From NCBI GenBank assembly GCA_947652605.1, contig CANTFG010000049.1:1-64000 (forward strand): a DNA stretch of 64,000 bases, read 5' to 3'. This stretch comes from Elmis aenea. Taxonomy: Eukaryota; Arthropoda; Insecta; Coleoptera; Elmidae. Position numbers and translations under genes: made by a program. The notes below the pieces were generated by a model that did no database searches, was not told the DNA's origin, and worked only from the letters and a program-made list of their open reading frames with translations. This document shows positions 23,345-35,405 of this stretch, piece by piece (positions within the stretch are counted from its first letter, which is position 1; every line of letters begins with the position of its first letter).

Positions 23345-24350
23345 ACTTGATTACTAGATTTAACTTTACTGCATCGTTGCACAATTGAAAAACGGAACAG
23401 GTACAAAAACTGAAAAGCCAAAATTTAGCGAACCGGTAACCAGAACTGAATCTTTATTGATATTGTTGTCGAGTCGTAGAGATAGATTCTGGATAAATTC
23501 TTATCGCCGTTTATAAACTAAGAATAGCCCGGACGCCTATGGCTTTAAAATGAAGCGTTCCCTATTTTGAACTGCTATAAATTCATCAACCGTATTTTGA
23601 TTCCCATTTTTTAGAAATAGCCCATCTCTTTTTAATAGCATCTGAAATAAACAGCAGAAAGAGAACACAGCGTTAAGCATCGTAGTTTACCTGCCGAAAA
23701 CTATAATATTTTGACTTTGTAAAATGACTTTTCATAAATATTAAATATTACAATAAATATTAATACACTGTCTTTTTGTTTCGGACATGTTATGATTACC
23801 GAATAACGCATAAATTAGTTCATTTCGGGAACAGTGTAGATTTTTATCGTAGCTGGCTTATTTACTGTGTGTGTGTATACAAAGCGGTACAGATAACAAA
23901 TGAGGTCTCATTTCTCAAGAGCTAAGAACCTATTGGATTTAAAGAAATTGAATTTTGGATGTTTTGAAACTGATAAATTAGGTGTTTTATAATTTAACAG
24001 TTCACACATTAAAATTTTAGAATTAATACTTGTCAGCGGGTGTTCTAGTTCTAGTGTATCGAAAAAAGTTAGACTAAATGGGCATAATGTGGCTTCTTAA
24101 AATATTATAGCAATTAATAAGTGAGGACGGAAATATGACAAAACACTATTAAATTAAAACTGAGCGTTTGGACATTAAACTTTTCTGACATTTTCGAAAC
24201 TCTTTTGTGTGAAATAAGTACTGTGGGCTTCTTTTATCATGTTTATAAACCAATGTTTAATAAAAAAGACACAAATAAACGTCACAAGTATTGAGATCAA
24301 ATAAAAAGAATAAAATTTTTAGAGCGAGAAAGATATGGGACAAACAACAA
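23345..24350. other. no gene seen
   Basis: Nothing recognised apart from scattered CCGGTAACC-like motifs at about 23432. Confidence 0.4.
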
Positions 24351-24716
24351 AAAGTACAGAGTGGACCATATTCGAATGTTTTACAAGGTATCTCGGTTGT
24401 CATAATAGTTAGCAAAAATGTAATATTGGTCTCTTGGGCAATTTTTTTGAGAAAATAATGCCTATGCAATCAGATTTTTTATATTGCTTTCAATTTCGGC
24501 ACTACTGACGAAATATGATATTTCATCGTTTTTGAAAATTTACTGTAGGTAACTTCATTATTTATTAAAATAGAAAAGAGTGTTATTGGGGTGTTTTTAT
24601 ACAGATTTTAATGCTTAATTTAAAAACACAATTAAAATTTAATTTAGCGACTTTGATTTTCATGATATGAAGTAAACTTGTTTTTTTTTTTTAAGGAAAC
24701 CCTAGTTGGCCATGAC

Positions 24717-25603
24717 TAGGGATTCTGTCCCGGGACTTTCCCGAGACATAAGTCCCGGGAATTCCCGGGACTTTCTAAGTCTCGAGTCCCGGGACATTTA
24801 GTTCGAGACTCGAGACGAGACTAAATGTTACAGAACACTGAAATTAATTTTTTATACTTCTAATTTTTAAACAAATTTTACTGCCAGGAGTTTAGCAAAA
24901 ATATTTTGTTTCATAATTTTTTATGTTTATAGTTTATACTAACAATCAGTATTTACTTAACTTTATTTTATTTTTTTGCCTGCCATATTTAATTATTTAT
25001 GTTTATTTCTTGTCTGCTTTAAACCTAAAGAATAATTATTATTAAGTTTATTAGTTAAAATATATTTTACTTATGCCTGTTACGTATTAAAGTTTAATGA
25101 AAATTGTTGAGTTTATTTAAAATAGGCATTTACTTTGAAATACATATTTTAGTTTATGTAAAATGAAGACTTAATTATAAATAATAATACTACTCCTGCT
25201 ACTATACTTTGTTCATAAAATAAATGCTTCAAAAACAAAATCCATGAATTTGGTTTAATTTAAAAAAAAACTGTCAACTGTCACGACCGATTCACGATCG
25301 CGATACGTGCAAAGAAGCAATTTTAAGTATATAGCGGGTGCTTTCAGAAACAATGTCACTGTCAAGAAATAATTTATTTTTTACAGTGAAAATAGCCGAT
25401 GAATTTTGAGTACATATATGAATGTATCATCATTTTTCTTGCACTGTATAAAATCTTCGGTCATTTTTGACGGGTTAAACCACTATTTTTTGGTATGTAA
25501 ATAAAATTCGCAAAAGTCTCGAAGTCCCGAGAATTCCGGGACTTTGATAAAAAAAAGTCTCGAGTCCCGGGACTTAAAAAATTGTCGAGACTCAGAATCC
25601 CTA
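24717..25603. mobile_element. hAT element 1, CCCGGG-palindrome family, non-autonomous
   Basis: Termini TAGGGATTCTG / CAGAATCCCTA are flanked by a perfect 8-bp duplication GCCATGAC (24709-24716, 25604-25611), the hAT signature. Both ends carry arrays of TCCCGGGA, plus CTCGAG variants. No transposase coding was recognised in the AT-rich middle. Confidence 0.9.
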
Positions 25604-25870
25604 GCCATGACTTTATATGAAAGATCTTTTTTTTAGTATTTTAAAAATATTTAGTTTTATATATTTGTTGCAAAAAATAACCGAGATATAGCTCATTTTG
25701 TAAAAAGTTCTATATCTATATCAAAGTTTGTCATGATTTCGTAAACAAGTGATGTTTGCAATAAATAACCAACTAAACGTCATCTACAAGTAAATTTTTC
25801 AATTTTGAAGCAAATCCGCGAATTGTTTTGTATCTTGTATAACTGTTTATTGAGTTATTGTGATGTAAAA

Positions 25871-25936
25871 ATGGTTAAATTTAAACACTTTGAAACGTTT
25901 AAAATGTTAGGAATTGCAGAATTTACTTGGAAATGA
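25871..25936 (+). pseudogene. transposase N-terminal stub in family B copy 2
   Basis: 22 codons starting MVKFKHFETFKML, homologous in position to the stub at 17841 but with a further internal loss. Confidence 0.5.
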
Positions 25937-26340
25937 CGTTTAGTTGTTTAATAATTATTGCAAGCATCACTTGTTTACGAAATCATGGCAAACTTTGATA
26001 AGAAAATTTTTACAAAAAGAGGCCACATCTCGGTTATTTTTTGCATATGTAAAACAAAATATTTTTAAAAAGCTAAAAAAAATACTCTTTCATATAAAGT
26101 CCTAACAACTATAGTTACCTTTTAAAAAATTTAAGTTTACTTTATATTATCTTGAAAGTCAAATTCGCTAAAATAAATGTAAATTGTAAGCATTAAAATC
26201 TGTATAAGACACCCTCAAGCGACTTTCTTCTATTTTAATAAATATAGATGTTTTAGTAAATTTTCAAAAACGATGAATTTTCATTTCGCCTGTAGTGCTT
26301 AAGAAACCCCGTAGGACTTTCGAATTTGGCCAACCTTTAC

Positions 26341-26656
26341 CTATAGGTACAAAACCGATTTTTCGGTAATCTTGGTTCCAAAACCTTACCGGATTAACCG
26401 TTTTGCCGGACCAACCGTAACCAATAGCTTGGGTTAATTTAAGCAAAATAACTTATAATCTCATGAAATTTCATTATCACCACCAATAAGTGCAGTGTAG
26501 ATAATGTAAAAACGCGCGCCCTACACACAACGCCATCTGTGACCGCCCAGTAAACTAGTCTGGTGGTCGCGGGAATTTCAAATTATCTCTCATAATTTCG
26601 TCCGGACTAAAGGAAGTGCCGAACCATCAGTTGTCGAAAAATCGGTGTTGTACCTG
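26341..26656. other. no gene; hAT-like ACCG motifs
   Basis: CCGATTTTTCGGTAA, CTTACCGGATTAACCG and GCCGGACCAACCG near 26355-26420 look like a decayed hAT subterminal array. The rest is unassigned. Confidence 0.3.
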
Positions 26657-26658
26657 TA

Positions 26659-27880
26659 CAGGGTGGTCCAAATTCGATGGGATTGCATGGGTATCTCGGT
26701 TAATATTTAAGATAGAGAAAGGGTTAAATTACCAAAAACTTGCAGTTTTTTGAGACAAACTCAAAACTCAGAACCGTTTTCAAAAATATTTTAACATTTC
26801 CGGTTTTCGAGTTATTGAAGAAAAAGTGTTTTTTTGTCTTATTAATAATGTGTCATATCTCCGTTATTGTTGTAAATATCGAAAATGTTTATCAAGATTA
26901 TTTTTAGATATTTTTATGTTTAAAATGATTATACCAAAACAAATTTTTTTACGCTTGCCGTTAAAAAGTTATGACACAAAATAACATTTTTTTTAAAGGG
27001 AATGATAGTTGGCTATGATCTATTTAAATTCCTTATTTTTTTCTCATTCCAAATAAATGAAGGTCATTGTATTTATTTTTAATAATACGCAAGTTATGAA
27101 GGTTTTTTAGTTTTTTTTTCTAAGAAAATTTTAGTAGGCTATGTAAACAAAAACCAAACAAGGTGTTAACCTTATAAAACTCATGTGGTACAAGTTACCA
27201 AGGTTTTTTAATTTGTTGAGATAAACATTGTAAATATTTGAACATAAGATAACAACAACATAGTCGGAATAAGCAGTAATGTAGTATATTGCTGTTTATT
27301 TTAAGTTCAAAAATTTTTGATGTTTAGCTAAACAACAAATTTAATAATTGGTAACTTGTACCATATGAGTTTTATAAGGTTTTACACCCTGTTTTTTTTT
27401 TTGTTTTCACAGCCTACTATGATTTTCTTAGAAAAAAAATCTAAAAAACCTTCATAACTGGCGTATTATTAAAAATAAATACATCGACTCTTATATATTG
27501 GAATAAGGAAAAAATAAGGAATTTAAATAGGTCACAGCCAACTATCGTTCCCATTTAAAAAAAGGTAAGTTTGTGTCATAACTTTTTAACGGCCAGGGTA
27601 AAAATTTTTTTAGGATAATCAAATTCAGCATGAACTTATCTAAAAGTAATCTTCATAAATATTTTCGATAATTACAACAATAACGGAGATATGACACAGT
27701 ATTAATATGACAAAAAAACACTTTTTTTCACTAACTCGAAAACCGGAAATGATAGAATATTTTTGAAAACGGTTCCGAGTTTGCCTCAAAAAACTGCACA
27801 TTTTTGGTAATTTAACCGTGTCTCTATCTTAAATATTAACCGAGATACCCATGCAATCCCGTCGAATTTGGACCACCCTG
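26659..27880 (+). mobile_element. foldback mariner-like element, family C, complete
   Basis: CAGGGTGGTCCAAATTCGAT at 26659 is mirrored at 27880, with TA at 26657-26658 and 27881-27882. The arms are ~580 bp, with only a very short spacer. Outer block TGGGTATCTCGGTTAAT; inner block AATGATAGTTGGCTATGATC. No coding remains. Partial copies lie at 9016-9429, 52249-52410 and 55443-55850. Confidence 0.92.
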
Positions 27881-27882
27881 TA

Positions 27883-28520
27883 CTTAAAACTGTTTGAACA
27901 ACTTAAATAATTTTTTTTTTTTAAATATGGAACACTTGAAAAATAGTGATACTTAATAAATATGAACTAAAAAATGTGATTTGTCTGTTTCTAATACCTA
28001 TAATATCTTTGATCAAGAAATCAAATGATGAATAGTAGATTTAACTAATTAACAAATTTCATTTAGTTTGAAACAGTAATAATGAACGTATTTTAACTTA
28101 CTCACCAATTTTCAAAAAAACTTTTATACCGGTTCGTACCAATTCGCTTTCCGACGCGTCGTTCATACGATAATTTTTTGTTTTTACAATTCCTCAATAT
28201 TGCGACATCTGATTCGCTGATACGACATTTTAATGATAAGTGAATAGCAAAATTGCATACGTTTGTCTTTATTAATTATAAATGCTTTATTTACGTCAGT
28301 TATGCACAAATATGACGATAAGAGTGCTATAGAGTGTAGTAGACACTTCGATAAGTGGAGGGCAGTGGTAAACAATCCGAAGATTTTTGTTTTATCACAA
28401 CGGTCTGGATCCTAACATGTTAGTCTTACCTGGTTATGAAATTAAATTGTTAAAACGAAAACACCAATATTTTAATTACAATTTAACAAAATCAATGTTG
28501 TCTATTATTGTAAATCTGTA
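27883..28520. other. no gene seen
   Basis: AT-rich DNA with two short unrecognised frames. Confidence 0.4.
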
Positions 28521-28849
28521 TCTATATATATAAAAGAGCTTGTTGTTTGTTTGTTTGTTTGTTCGCTATAGAATCCTAGGTCCGTTGACCGATCGGGTCC
28601 GAATTTTGCACAGTTACTATTTAGGACCCAACGGATCAAACGCAGTATAAAGGACGGCCGGAACAGCCCGGAACAGGCCGGAACGGCCGGAAACGTCTGG
28701 GAAGGTCCGCCGAGCGCGAGCGCGCAGCGCGAGTAATCTGTGATTGTTAATATGGGAACATCCGGCGGGCGCGAGCGCGGAGCGCGAGTAGTCTGTGATT
28801 GATAAAAGAGAATTGTAATCACCCGTGCAACGCCGGGTCAGTCAGCTAG
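28521..28849 (+). mobile_element. non-autonomous Helitron, 329 bp
   Basis: The 5' end is TCTATATATATAAAAG; the 3' end is a hairpin ACCCGTGCAACGCCGGGT followed by CAGTCAGCTAG. It is inserted between A and T, as Helitrons do, without target duplication. Body includes a (GTTT)n run, GGCCGGAACGG repeats and two copies of GCGAGCGCG(C/G)AGCGCGAGTA, all far richer in GC than the flanks. No Rep/helicase coding. Confidence 0.85.
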
Positions 28850-29180
28850 TATTTTATAAAATCCTTTAAAAGCCACCGCTTACAATTATGTTTATTATTT
28901 AAGTACAAATAAAATTATTTACAAAGCTTCTTTCAATAAAACCGACAATTTTGGTAGAATGAAAATATCGCATCTAATACTTTATTCAATTCATCAGGTT
29001 GATTCATTAATTACTTTTAGTTTTTAAAGTTTGAAATACATTATTTTACCTATTTCATCATTAATATTGTAATTAGTAAAAACTGTAGGCCAAGAAGCGT
29101 AAACAGGATGTGTATAATCATGAAAGAATGAGTGATCTATTACTGTCGTGATAAAATTTAACAATGCATATTTTAAAGTT
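28850..29180. other. no feature seen
   Basis: AT-rich DNA between the Helitron and the LINE tail. Confidence 0.4.
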
Positions 29181-29664
29181 CTTCTCCATCTACTTCTTCT
29201 TCTTCAATTCATGGCTTAGACAAATTGCTTGTTCCGCCTACAAGAAATGTTATTTTTGTTGTTCCTATCTTTTCATGGGTCTTCCTATTTCTCTTCTTCC
29301 TCTTGGTCGATACTTTCATTATATTTGGCAATCTCTGATGCTCCATTCTGTTAATATATGTTCTTTGTATCTCTCCCCGTTTTCTTGTATTTTTCCTTCC
29401 AGATCGTAAATTTCTAGTTCTTTCCTTATATCTTCGTTTCGTATTTGGTCTCTAACGGTTCGTCCCTTTGCTTTGAATAATCACATTTCTGCTTTTTGTA
29501 TTTATTCCTGTCGCGTTGTGTGGGAACTAGGGATTGCAATCCCGGGATTCGGGATTCCGGTCGCTCTTTGGTCTCGAAAATCCCGGGATTTTAAATGTAG
29601 AATCCCGGGATTTTCGGGATTTAAAAAATTTAACTATAAGTACATTATTTTGTGTGTATTAGAG

Positions 29665-29829
29665 TATCAATATAAGTTGTCAATTCCACCAGCAAGCATC
29701 GATCCTAAGAGAGCGTTTTCTGCTGCTGCATATTTGGGAAATAAAATAAGAAGTAGGCTAAATGACCATACTTTAGATGCACTACTATTCCTCCGATCAC
29801 ATTTTCAAAGAGAAAAAGAGAATAAATAA
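29665..29829 (+). pseudogene. hAT transposase C-terminal dimerisation fragment
   Basis: The last ~50 codons of a longer open frame read SIDPKRAFSAAAYLGNKIRS then LNDHTLDALLFLRSHF, the conserved C-terminal motif of hAT transposases (R-x-F-S-x-A then R-x-x-L ... L-x-F-L). The catalytic N-terminal and middle parts are gone. Coding strand + fits the element. Confidence 0.75.
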
Positions 29830-30319
29830 TAAATGTTCAAATAATATGAATATAATTTTGTGTTATTATTTACAATTATGTTATGTCTTATGTATGATAA
29901 CAAAATTTAAAAAAACTCTTGTACTAAGATAATATTCATCCTAATTTCTTTTATTTTTGTTACTTATAAAACAGTCTATTTTTTAAATTTTTAGTGAATT
30001 AAAGTTGTGCTTTGTTTGAGTTTTAAACAGTTTCAGTAAATTTAAGTTTATGTAATTATGTATTCTAATGTATAATAAATTTATTCAAATATATTTCATT
30101 TATTCAAATGTTATATCTAATAATTCGATTATTTCTATAATAATAAAACATGATACGGTATACATTTTAATTATTATTAACATCTTTACACCTATGATAT
30201 AATTAAAACAAATTAACAGAAATTATAAAGGAAACAAATTAAATAAAAAGTTAATAAATGGTAATTACTAAATTATTCAATAATTATGTAAATCATTTGT
30301 AATTCAAAAAATATATATA

Positions 30320-31816
30320 CAGGATGGTGCTTTTTTCGATGCTCACCATTGCTATCTTGGAAGCGGTAAGAGATACAAGGTCGGTTAAATTAGACAAGTT
30401 GCACATTTTCTGAAAAGAAATCTTGGATATTTTGATTCGTTTTCGATTTATTACAAAAAAACTGAAAGCTGTGATTTTAGAAAAATATTATTATCTTCCC
30501 TACCATTGACGCTATCTCATTTAAACTTGGGAACTATATGTTTTTGACCGTCCTGGGTTTGATGACGTCAACAGAAATTTTCTAAGCCTTCTAGATTTCA
30601 AGTTGCGATAGTCAACTTTTTTATTTCTTATGGCCGCCATATTGGATTTTTACAACATCAGACAGACAAAAAATTAGCTTTTTAGATTGGTAACCAACAT
30701 GCTTTTTTTCTTTCAAAAAACTTGTTGAAATTTTAAAATTTTTGTAAATAATTCATAAAATCGAGAATGCTCTGAAAAACAATTGAAACTATGATATAAA
30801 TAAAAGCTACAGAACATTTTATTGGTCTAATGATAACGAAATTAAGATTGTTGGAAACATATTTAGAAGATATGTTAGGCGAATTGCCATTATTAACAAT
30901 TCAAAATCATCAGTAGTATCAGCAAGAACGAGCTGGTCCTTATAACGCCCGCATTGTAAAACGATATTAATTTAGATGTACAAAATTCATGACCTGGTAC
31001 GTTTGGTCATGTTCATTTGCCTCTGCGATCGCCATGTTTAACGCCTATGGATTACTTTTAAATTGATGTTGTTTATGCAACTCTAACGAAAAATATTGAA
31101 CTTCTTCGCCGTAAAATCAAAAATGCTTTCGACTCTATTTCGAGACAAACTATCCTAAAGGCAGTGGACGAAATGAATTTGAGGACTAACCACTACATCA
31201 TCATACATAACGGCGCGCACTTTAAACAGTTTAAATAATTATGTATCTGGTGTTTAAAATTTATTGTCATTTCGTTATTTTATTAGATCTATAAAATGTT
31301 GTGCCATTTTTATTTATATGTATTATAATTTCAATTGTTTTTCGATACATTCACGATTTTATAGATTATTTATACAAATTTTAAAATTTCAACAAGTTTT
31401 TTGAAAGAAAAAAGGTATGTTGGTTACCAATCTGAAAAGCTAATTTTTTTGTCTGTCTGATGGTGTAAAAATCCAATATGGCGGCCATAAGAAATAAAAA
31501 AGTTGACTATCGCAACTTGAAATCTAGAAGGCTTAGAAAATTTCTGTTGACGTCATCAAACCCAGGACGGTCAAAAACATATAGTTCCCAAGTTTAAATG
31601 AGATAGCGTCAATGGTAGGGAAGATAATAATATTTTTCTAAAATCACAGCTTTCAGTTTTTTTGTAATAAATCAAAAACGTATGAAAGTATTTAGGATTT
31701 CTTTTCAGATTCTTAATCGTCATAAAAATGTGCAACTTTTCTCTAAGTTAACCGACCTTGTATCTCTTACCGTTTCCAAGATAGCAATGGTGAGCATCGA
31801 AAAAAGCACTACCCTG
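30320..31816 (+). mobile_element. foldback mariner-like element, family E
   Basis: CAGGATGGTGCTTTTTTCGA and its mirror ending at 31816 are flanked by TA. Arms ~430 bp: outer block GCTATCTTGGAAGCGGTAAG; inner region with GTCAACTTTTTTATTTCTTA and GGCCGCCATATTGGATTTTT. The spacer holds the C-terminal third of a transposase. Confidence 0.9.
30865..31238 (+). pseudogene. mariner-like transposase C-terminal relic (family E)
   Basis: Frame-shifted and stop-containing. Recognisable pieces are RAGPYNARIVKRY (second-Asp region, D lost) and, near the end, NIELLRRKIKNAFDSISRQT followed by LKAVDEMNLRTNH and NGAHFKQFK before TAA. These parallel the C-terminus of the intact transposase at 1114-2172. Confidence 0.65.
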
Positions 31817-32210
31817 TATACACTGCATTAGCTTCTGTTTTTAAGCAAATACTTCACATTATATATAATCCCGGGATTCCGGGATTAAAACATCTTCAAT
31901 CCCGAAATCCCGGGATCGTAAAATTTGATCGGGATTGCAATCCCTAGTGGAAACACAAGTTTCCCTAACGTACATCAGAGTTGGCGTGGCCTTTCTTTTA
32001 TATTTATTCTCGTTTCTTTTCGTGTTCTGTTGTTTAGCATTCTATTTATAAGTGCTGCATATGTATTCAAAATGATGTAATTTTGATTCTATATCGTTAT
32101 CTTTCTCGTAGCTGACACCTGTTCCCAGATAGCAGAAGTGTGATACTTGTATATTTCGTTCGTAAATCATCATTTTAAGGCTACAGGTAAATTGTTAAAC
32201 CCATCTCCAT

Positions 32211-35200
32211 TCTTAAAACAGAATTGACAACTTGCTGCATCTAAACAAAATTTTTGGTTTTAGTGGCTAATTTTTATTTAGAAAAGATTTACTTAAATAA
32301 ATCTAATTTTCAAACGTTTTTTTTTTTAGTTTAAATTTTTTTTTTTAAATAGAGGCTCGCATGTACTCAACTATTTTGCTTTCCATACATCACCATTAAT
32401 TTGAAATCTTTTTGTGAAACTTGTTAAAAAATTATTGAAAATAAAATAACATTAAAGTAAGCGACAAACTTATTTTTAAATTTGGATGTATTTGGAGAAA
32501 CTTTATTAACTTTACCTAAAAAAAAAACAATTGTATTAAATAAGTTTTCTTATAATTGCACTTTATTAGGTTTAACTATTTTATTGACTTAATTTTATTA
32601 AAATTAATCTAGAGGCCTATGCGATGAATTTATATTTACCTACATATATTTTTTTGATAATGATCCTCTAAACTGATTTATTAATTAATTTAAAATTTTA
32701 CTTCTACATAACAAACCAAATAATATTTATGGAAATGTATACAGTTAGTAGTTTTTTTGTTTAGAACAAATATGAATAAACGGTATTCAGGTTTTTGAAA
32801 TGTAAAATTAAGTAAAGAATTATTTTTGGTACAGTCTGCGCCACCTGCTTGCGAGTAGCCTAAGTATTAGTCAAGTTTGTATGCCGCAAATCGTAAGGCA
32901 ACAGAACACACTACTGTCCTAGCATTAAGCATCAGATGTAGGAATCTGTGTTTTTTTTTCTAAATTTACTTTTAGTTCCATGTTTCGTTTGACCTAAAAT
33001 CGTGGAGTAGACACCGTACATACCGGCGTATAAGCGATTCTTAAAAATAAAAAACTCCCTATTCAGGGTGTTTGAAAATCGAGTTTAAGCGTGGGGGACT
33101 TCGCTTATTATAAAAAGCTTGAGTGTAGGTTTAATACGGCAAAGTCACTTAATTCGGTGCTCAATAATAATCTGAAGAGAAATTAGTAATATCTCAAACG
33201 GTACCGAGAAAATTGGTAAAAACCCGAAAATCGTCTATAACTCCCTTGGAATATAAAATATTTTAAATGTGTAAAAACCTTGCCCAAGCTACTATTTAGG
33301 CCGATTCGTTTTTGTCTTATAACAACCAACTTTATTTTTTCTTCAGGGCGCAATTTTTGCTATTTGCATATACACAATAAAATAGAGTTTATTTTCTGTA
33401 TTCATTGTCAAGTTTGTAAATTTGCGTTTTGGCCGTCTGTCATCGTAGGGGTTTTACGTGTTCCCCTACCTACTATAGGCAAATGCTGTGATAGTACTTC
33501 CACCTACCCGTACCTTACCCACCCTATCCTTGTTCCCCGCCCCCTCCATTTCACGGACGCTAATAGTAGTAGTAGCTAAAGCGTCCTTAAACCAACAATT
33601 AAAAACAAACTTCAATAATGAAAACAAACGCGATATACTACAATTTTTTTTTTTTTGTTATTGACTAGGAATCCTACTTGTTTAGTATAGTAACAGTAAC
33701 AATATTTAAAAAAAGACTATTTTTCTACGTAGAAGGCAACTTAAGTAAATTAGTATAAAGCATATAAGGAAAGTATGACAAAACTTAGAAAATCGGTACA
33801 CTTAATTTAACAATAACGTGAAATTTATAAAAAGTAAAACAAATTCAAGATGTTCACATAAATTTCCCCTTTCAGCAATGCATAACAACAGCAAATGTTT
33901 CTTAATGTCCAGAACTCGCGTTATTGTTCTTTGAGGAATTTTCCGAATGTTCATTTACACCAATTTATTACGATGACACGTACATAATAGACTTAAAATT
34001 TTTAGTTTGTTGATTGAAGTACCTGGGCTGCTTGATTTATAGTGGTTGTTTTCCAAAACGCAATTCTACAAATTTGACCATGAACGTACCAGTAAAAAAA
34101 ATATCATGTATGTTAAATTAATGAAAAAAAAAACTCTATTTGATTATGTAAATAGCAAAAATTACGCCCATTGGAAAAAAAAGTTGGTCGTCATAAAACA
34201 AAAAAGAATCGATCTAGGAAAAATTGGTAATTAACTAACAGATTCGGCTTAAAATGTTGCTTAGGAAATGTTTTTACACACTTAAAATATTTTGTCATGC
34301 AAAGGAGACGATTCTCAAAAACCGTATTTTCCGGTTTTTTCCAATTTCCTCAGACATGGTTTGAGATATTTCCAGTTTCTTTTCGGATTAATAATGAGTA
34401 CCAAATTTAGCAACTTTGCCAAATTTAAATCTATACTCTATTATAATAAGCCAGGTCCCCATCCTTAAACACGATTTTCAGACTCTCCTTATATGTGTGT
34501 ATTTCCTCATCGTTAATCTAATTATTTTTAAATAAAGTTGGAGACTCATCATGTCTAAAATTAATATTGCTATTGCAATTGCGGACCTAGTGATAATTGA
34601 TATCACAAACACAATATTTAGTAGAATTAAATTAGTAACCGACGATAATTTCAAAAAAATTGTTTAAAATCAATGTCAGTTTTAAATTACTTAAACGTAC
34701 AGACTATTTACTGCGGGAGTTTAACTTTTCGTGGTGGATAGAACGCATTTGACATGTCTTTATTGAGACAATCAACGTGTTGAATGTTCGCTTCAGGAAT
34801 CAAAATTCACATAGCTGGATAATGATTTAATAACTCTACTATTCCTCGAACAATTTCATTTTCTTTTTAATTGTATCTCGGAGTTGAGTAATAATTATCA
34901 GTTTCCTAATTTCCTAGAAGTCTGTGTTGTCAACATCAATATTTAATCATGGATTAATAATAATTCACTTAGTAAATACTTTACATAAAAACTAATACAC
35001 AAAAACACGTAACACTTTAGAGTATTATACGAAAAATATAATTTATTTTGAGGTAATTATCTTCGATAGTACTATTCTGTCATTGTAGATAAACAAAGGT
35101 ATGTATTTGTACACATTATTAAACATGTCACTTAAAAAAGCTTTTAGCGAATTTAGTAAATATTATGTCAGAAAATTAGCATCTACTCTTACATAAATGC

Positions 35201-35400
35201 AACGAACAAAGTTAATTTTTTACTGAATAACTTTAGAAAACGATCTGTCTTCAAAAAGGATTATAAATAAATACAGTGCGTTCTAAAATCTTCTTTCGGT
35301 AATTTCATGATATTTACGATGATGTTTCAAGAAGTTACAGAAAATTTTGAGGTATACCGGGTGTCCACTTGCAAGCTTGAACATAGTACTTTAACATTAT
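32211..35400. other. long stretch without recognised genes
   Basis: AT-rich DNA. A C-rich patch at about 33440-33580 (CCTACCTACTATAGGC, CACCCTATCC, CCCCGCCCCC) stands out and may be a LINE untranslated end. A TATACCGGGTGTCCACTTGC terminus at 35354 may be another mariner-like left end. Short open frames at 33280 and 34046 are not recognisable. Confidence 0.4.
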
Positions 35401-35405
35401 TTTAA

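Larger units (their letters stand above)
24357..26340 (+). mobile_element. foldback mariner-like element, family B, copy 2 (older, interrupted by hAT)
   Basis: Degraded ends CAGAGTGGACCATATTCG and CGAATTTGGCCAACCT match family B. The inner block CCCTAGTTGGCCATGACT is the target in which the 24717-25603 hAT element sits. Spacer coding stub at 25871. Confidence 0.82.
29528..31946 (+). mobile_element. hAT element 2, AATCCCGGGATT family
   Basis: Termini TAGGGATTGCAATCCCGGG and reverse, flanked by GTGGGAAC / GTGGAAAC (7 of 8 match; 29520-29527 and 31947-31954). Repeated AATCCCGGGATT palindromes lie inside both ends. It keeps the C-terminal hAT dimerisation segment and is itself interrupted by a mariner foldback at 30320-31816. 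Confidence 0.88.
29185..32200 (-). mobile_element. LINE fragment split by an hAT insertion
   Basis: On the minus strand the segment 32200-31955 reads frame-shifted reverse-transcriptase pieces (VSHFCYLGTGVSYEKDNDIE, then ATPTLMYVRET). After the 2.4-kb hAT element it resumes at 29519 with GRTVRDQIRNEDIRKELEIY, YRPRGRREIG and ELKKKK over a (GAA)n tail. The two pieces are collinear, so one 5'-truncated LINE was broken by the hAT. Confidence 0.65.

Noticed and set aside
33440..33580. C-rich patch as a promoter/CpG island or gene
   Set aside because: Short, few CpG, no adjacent open frame; more likely part of a repeat.
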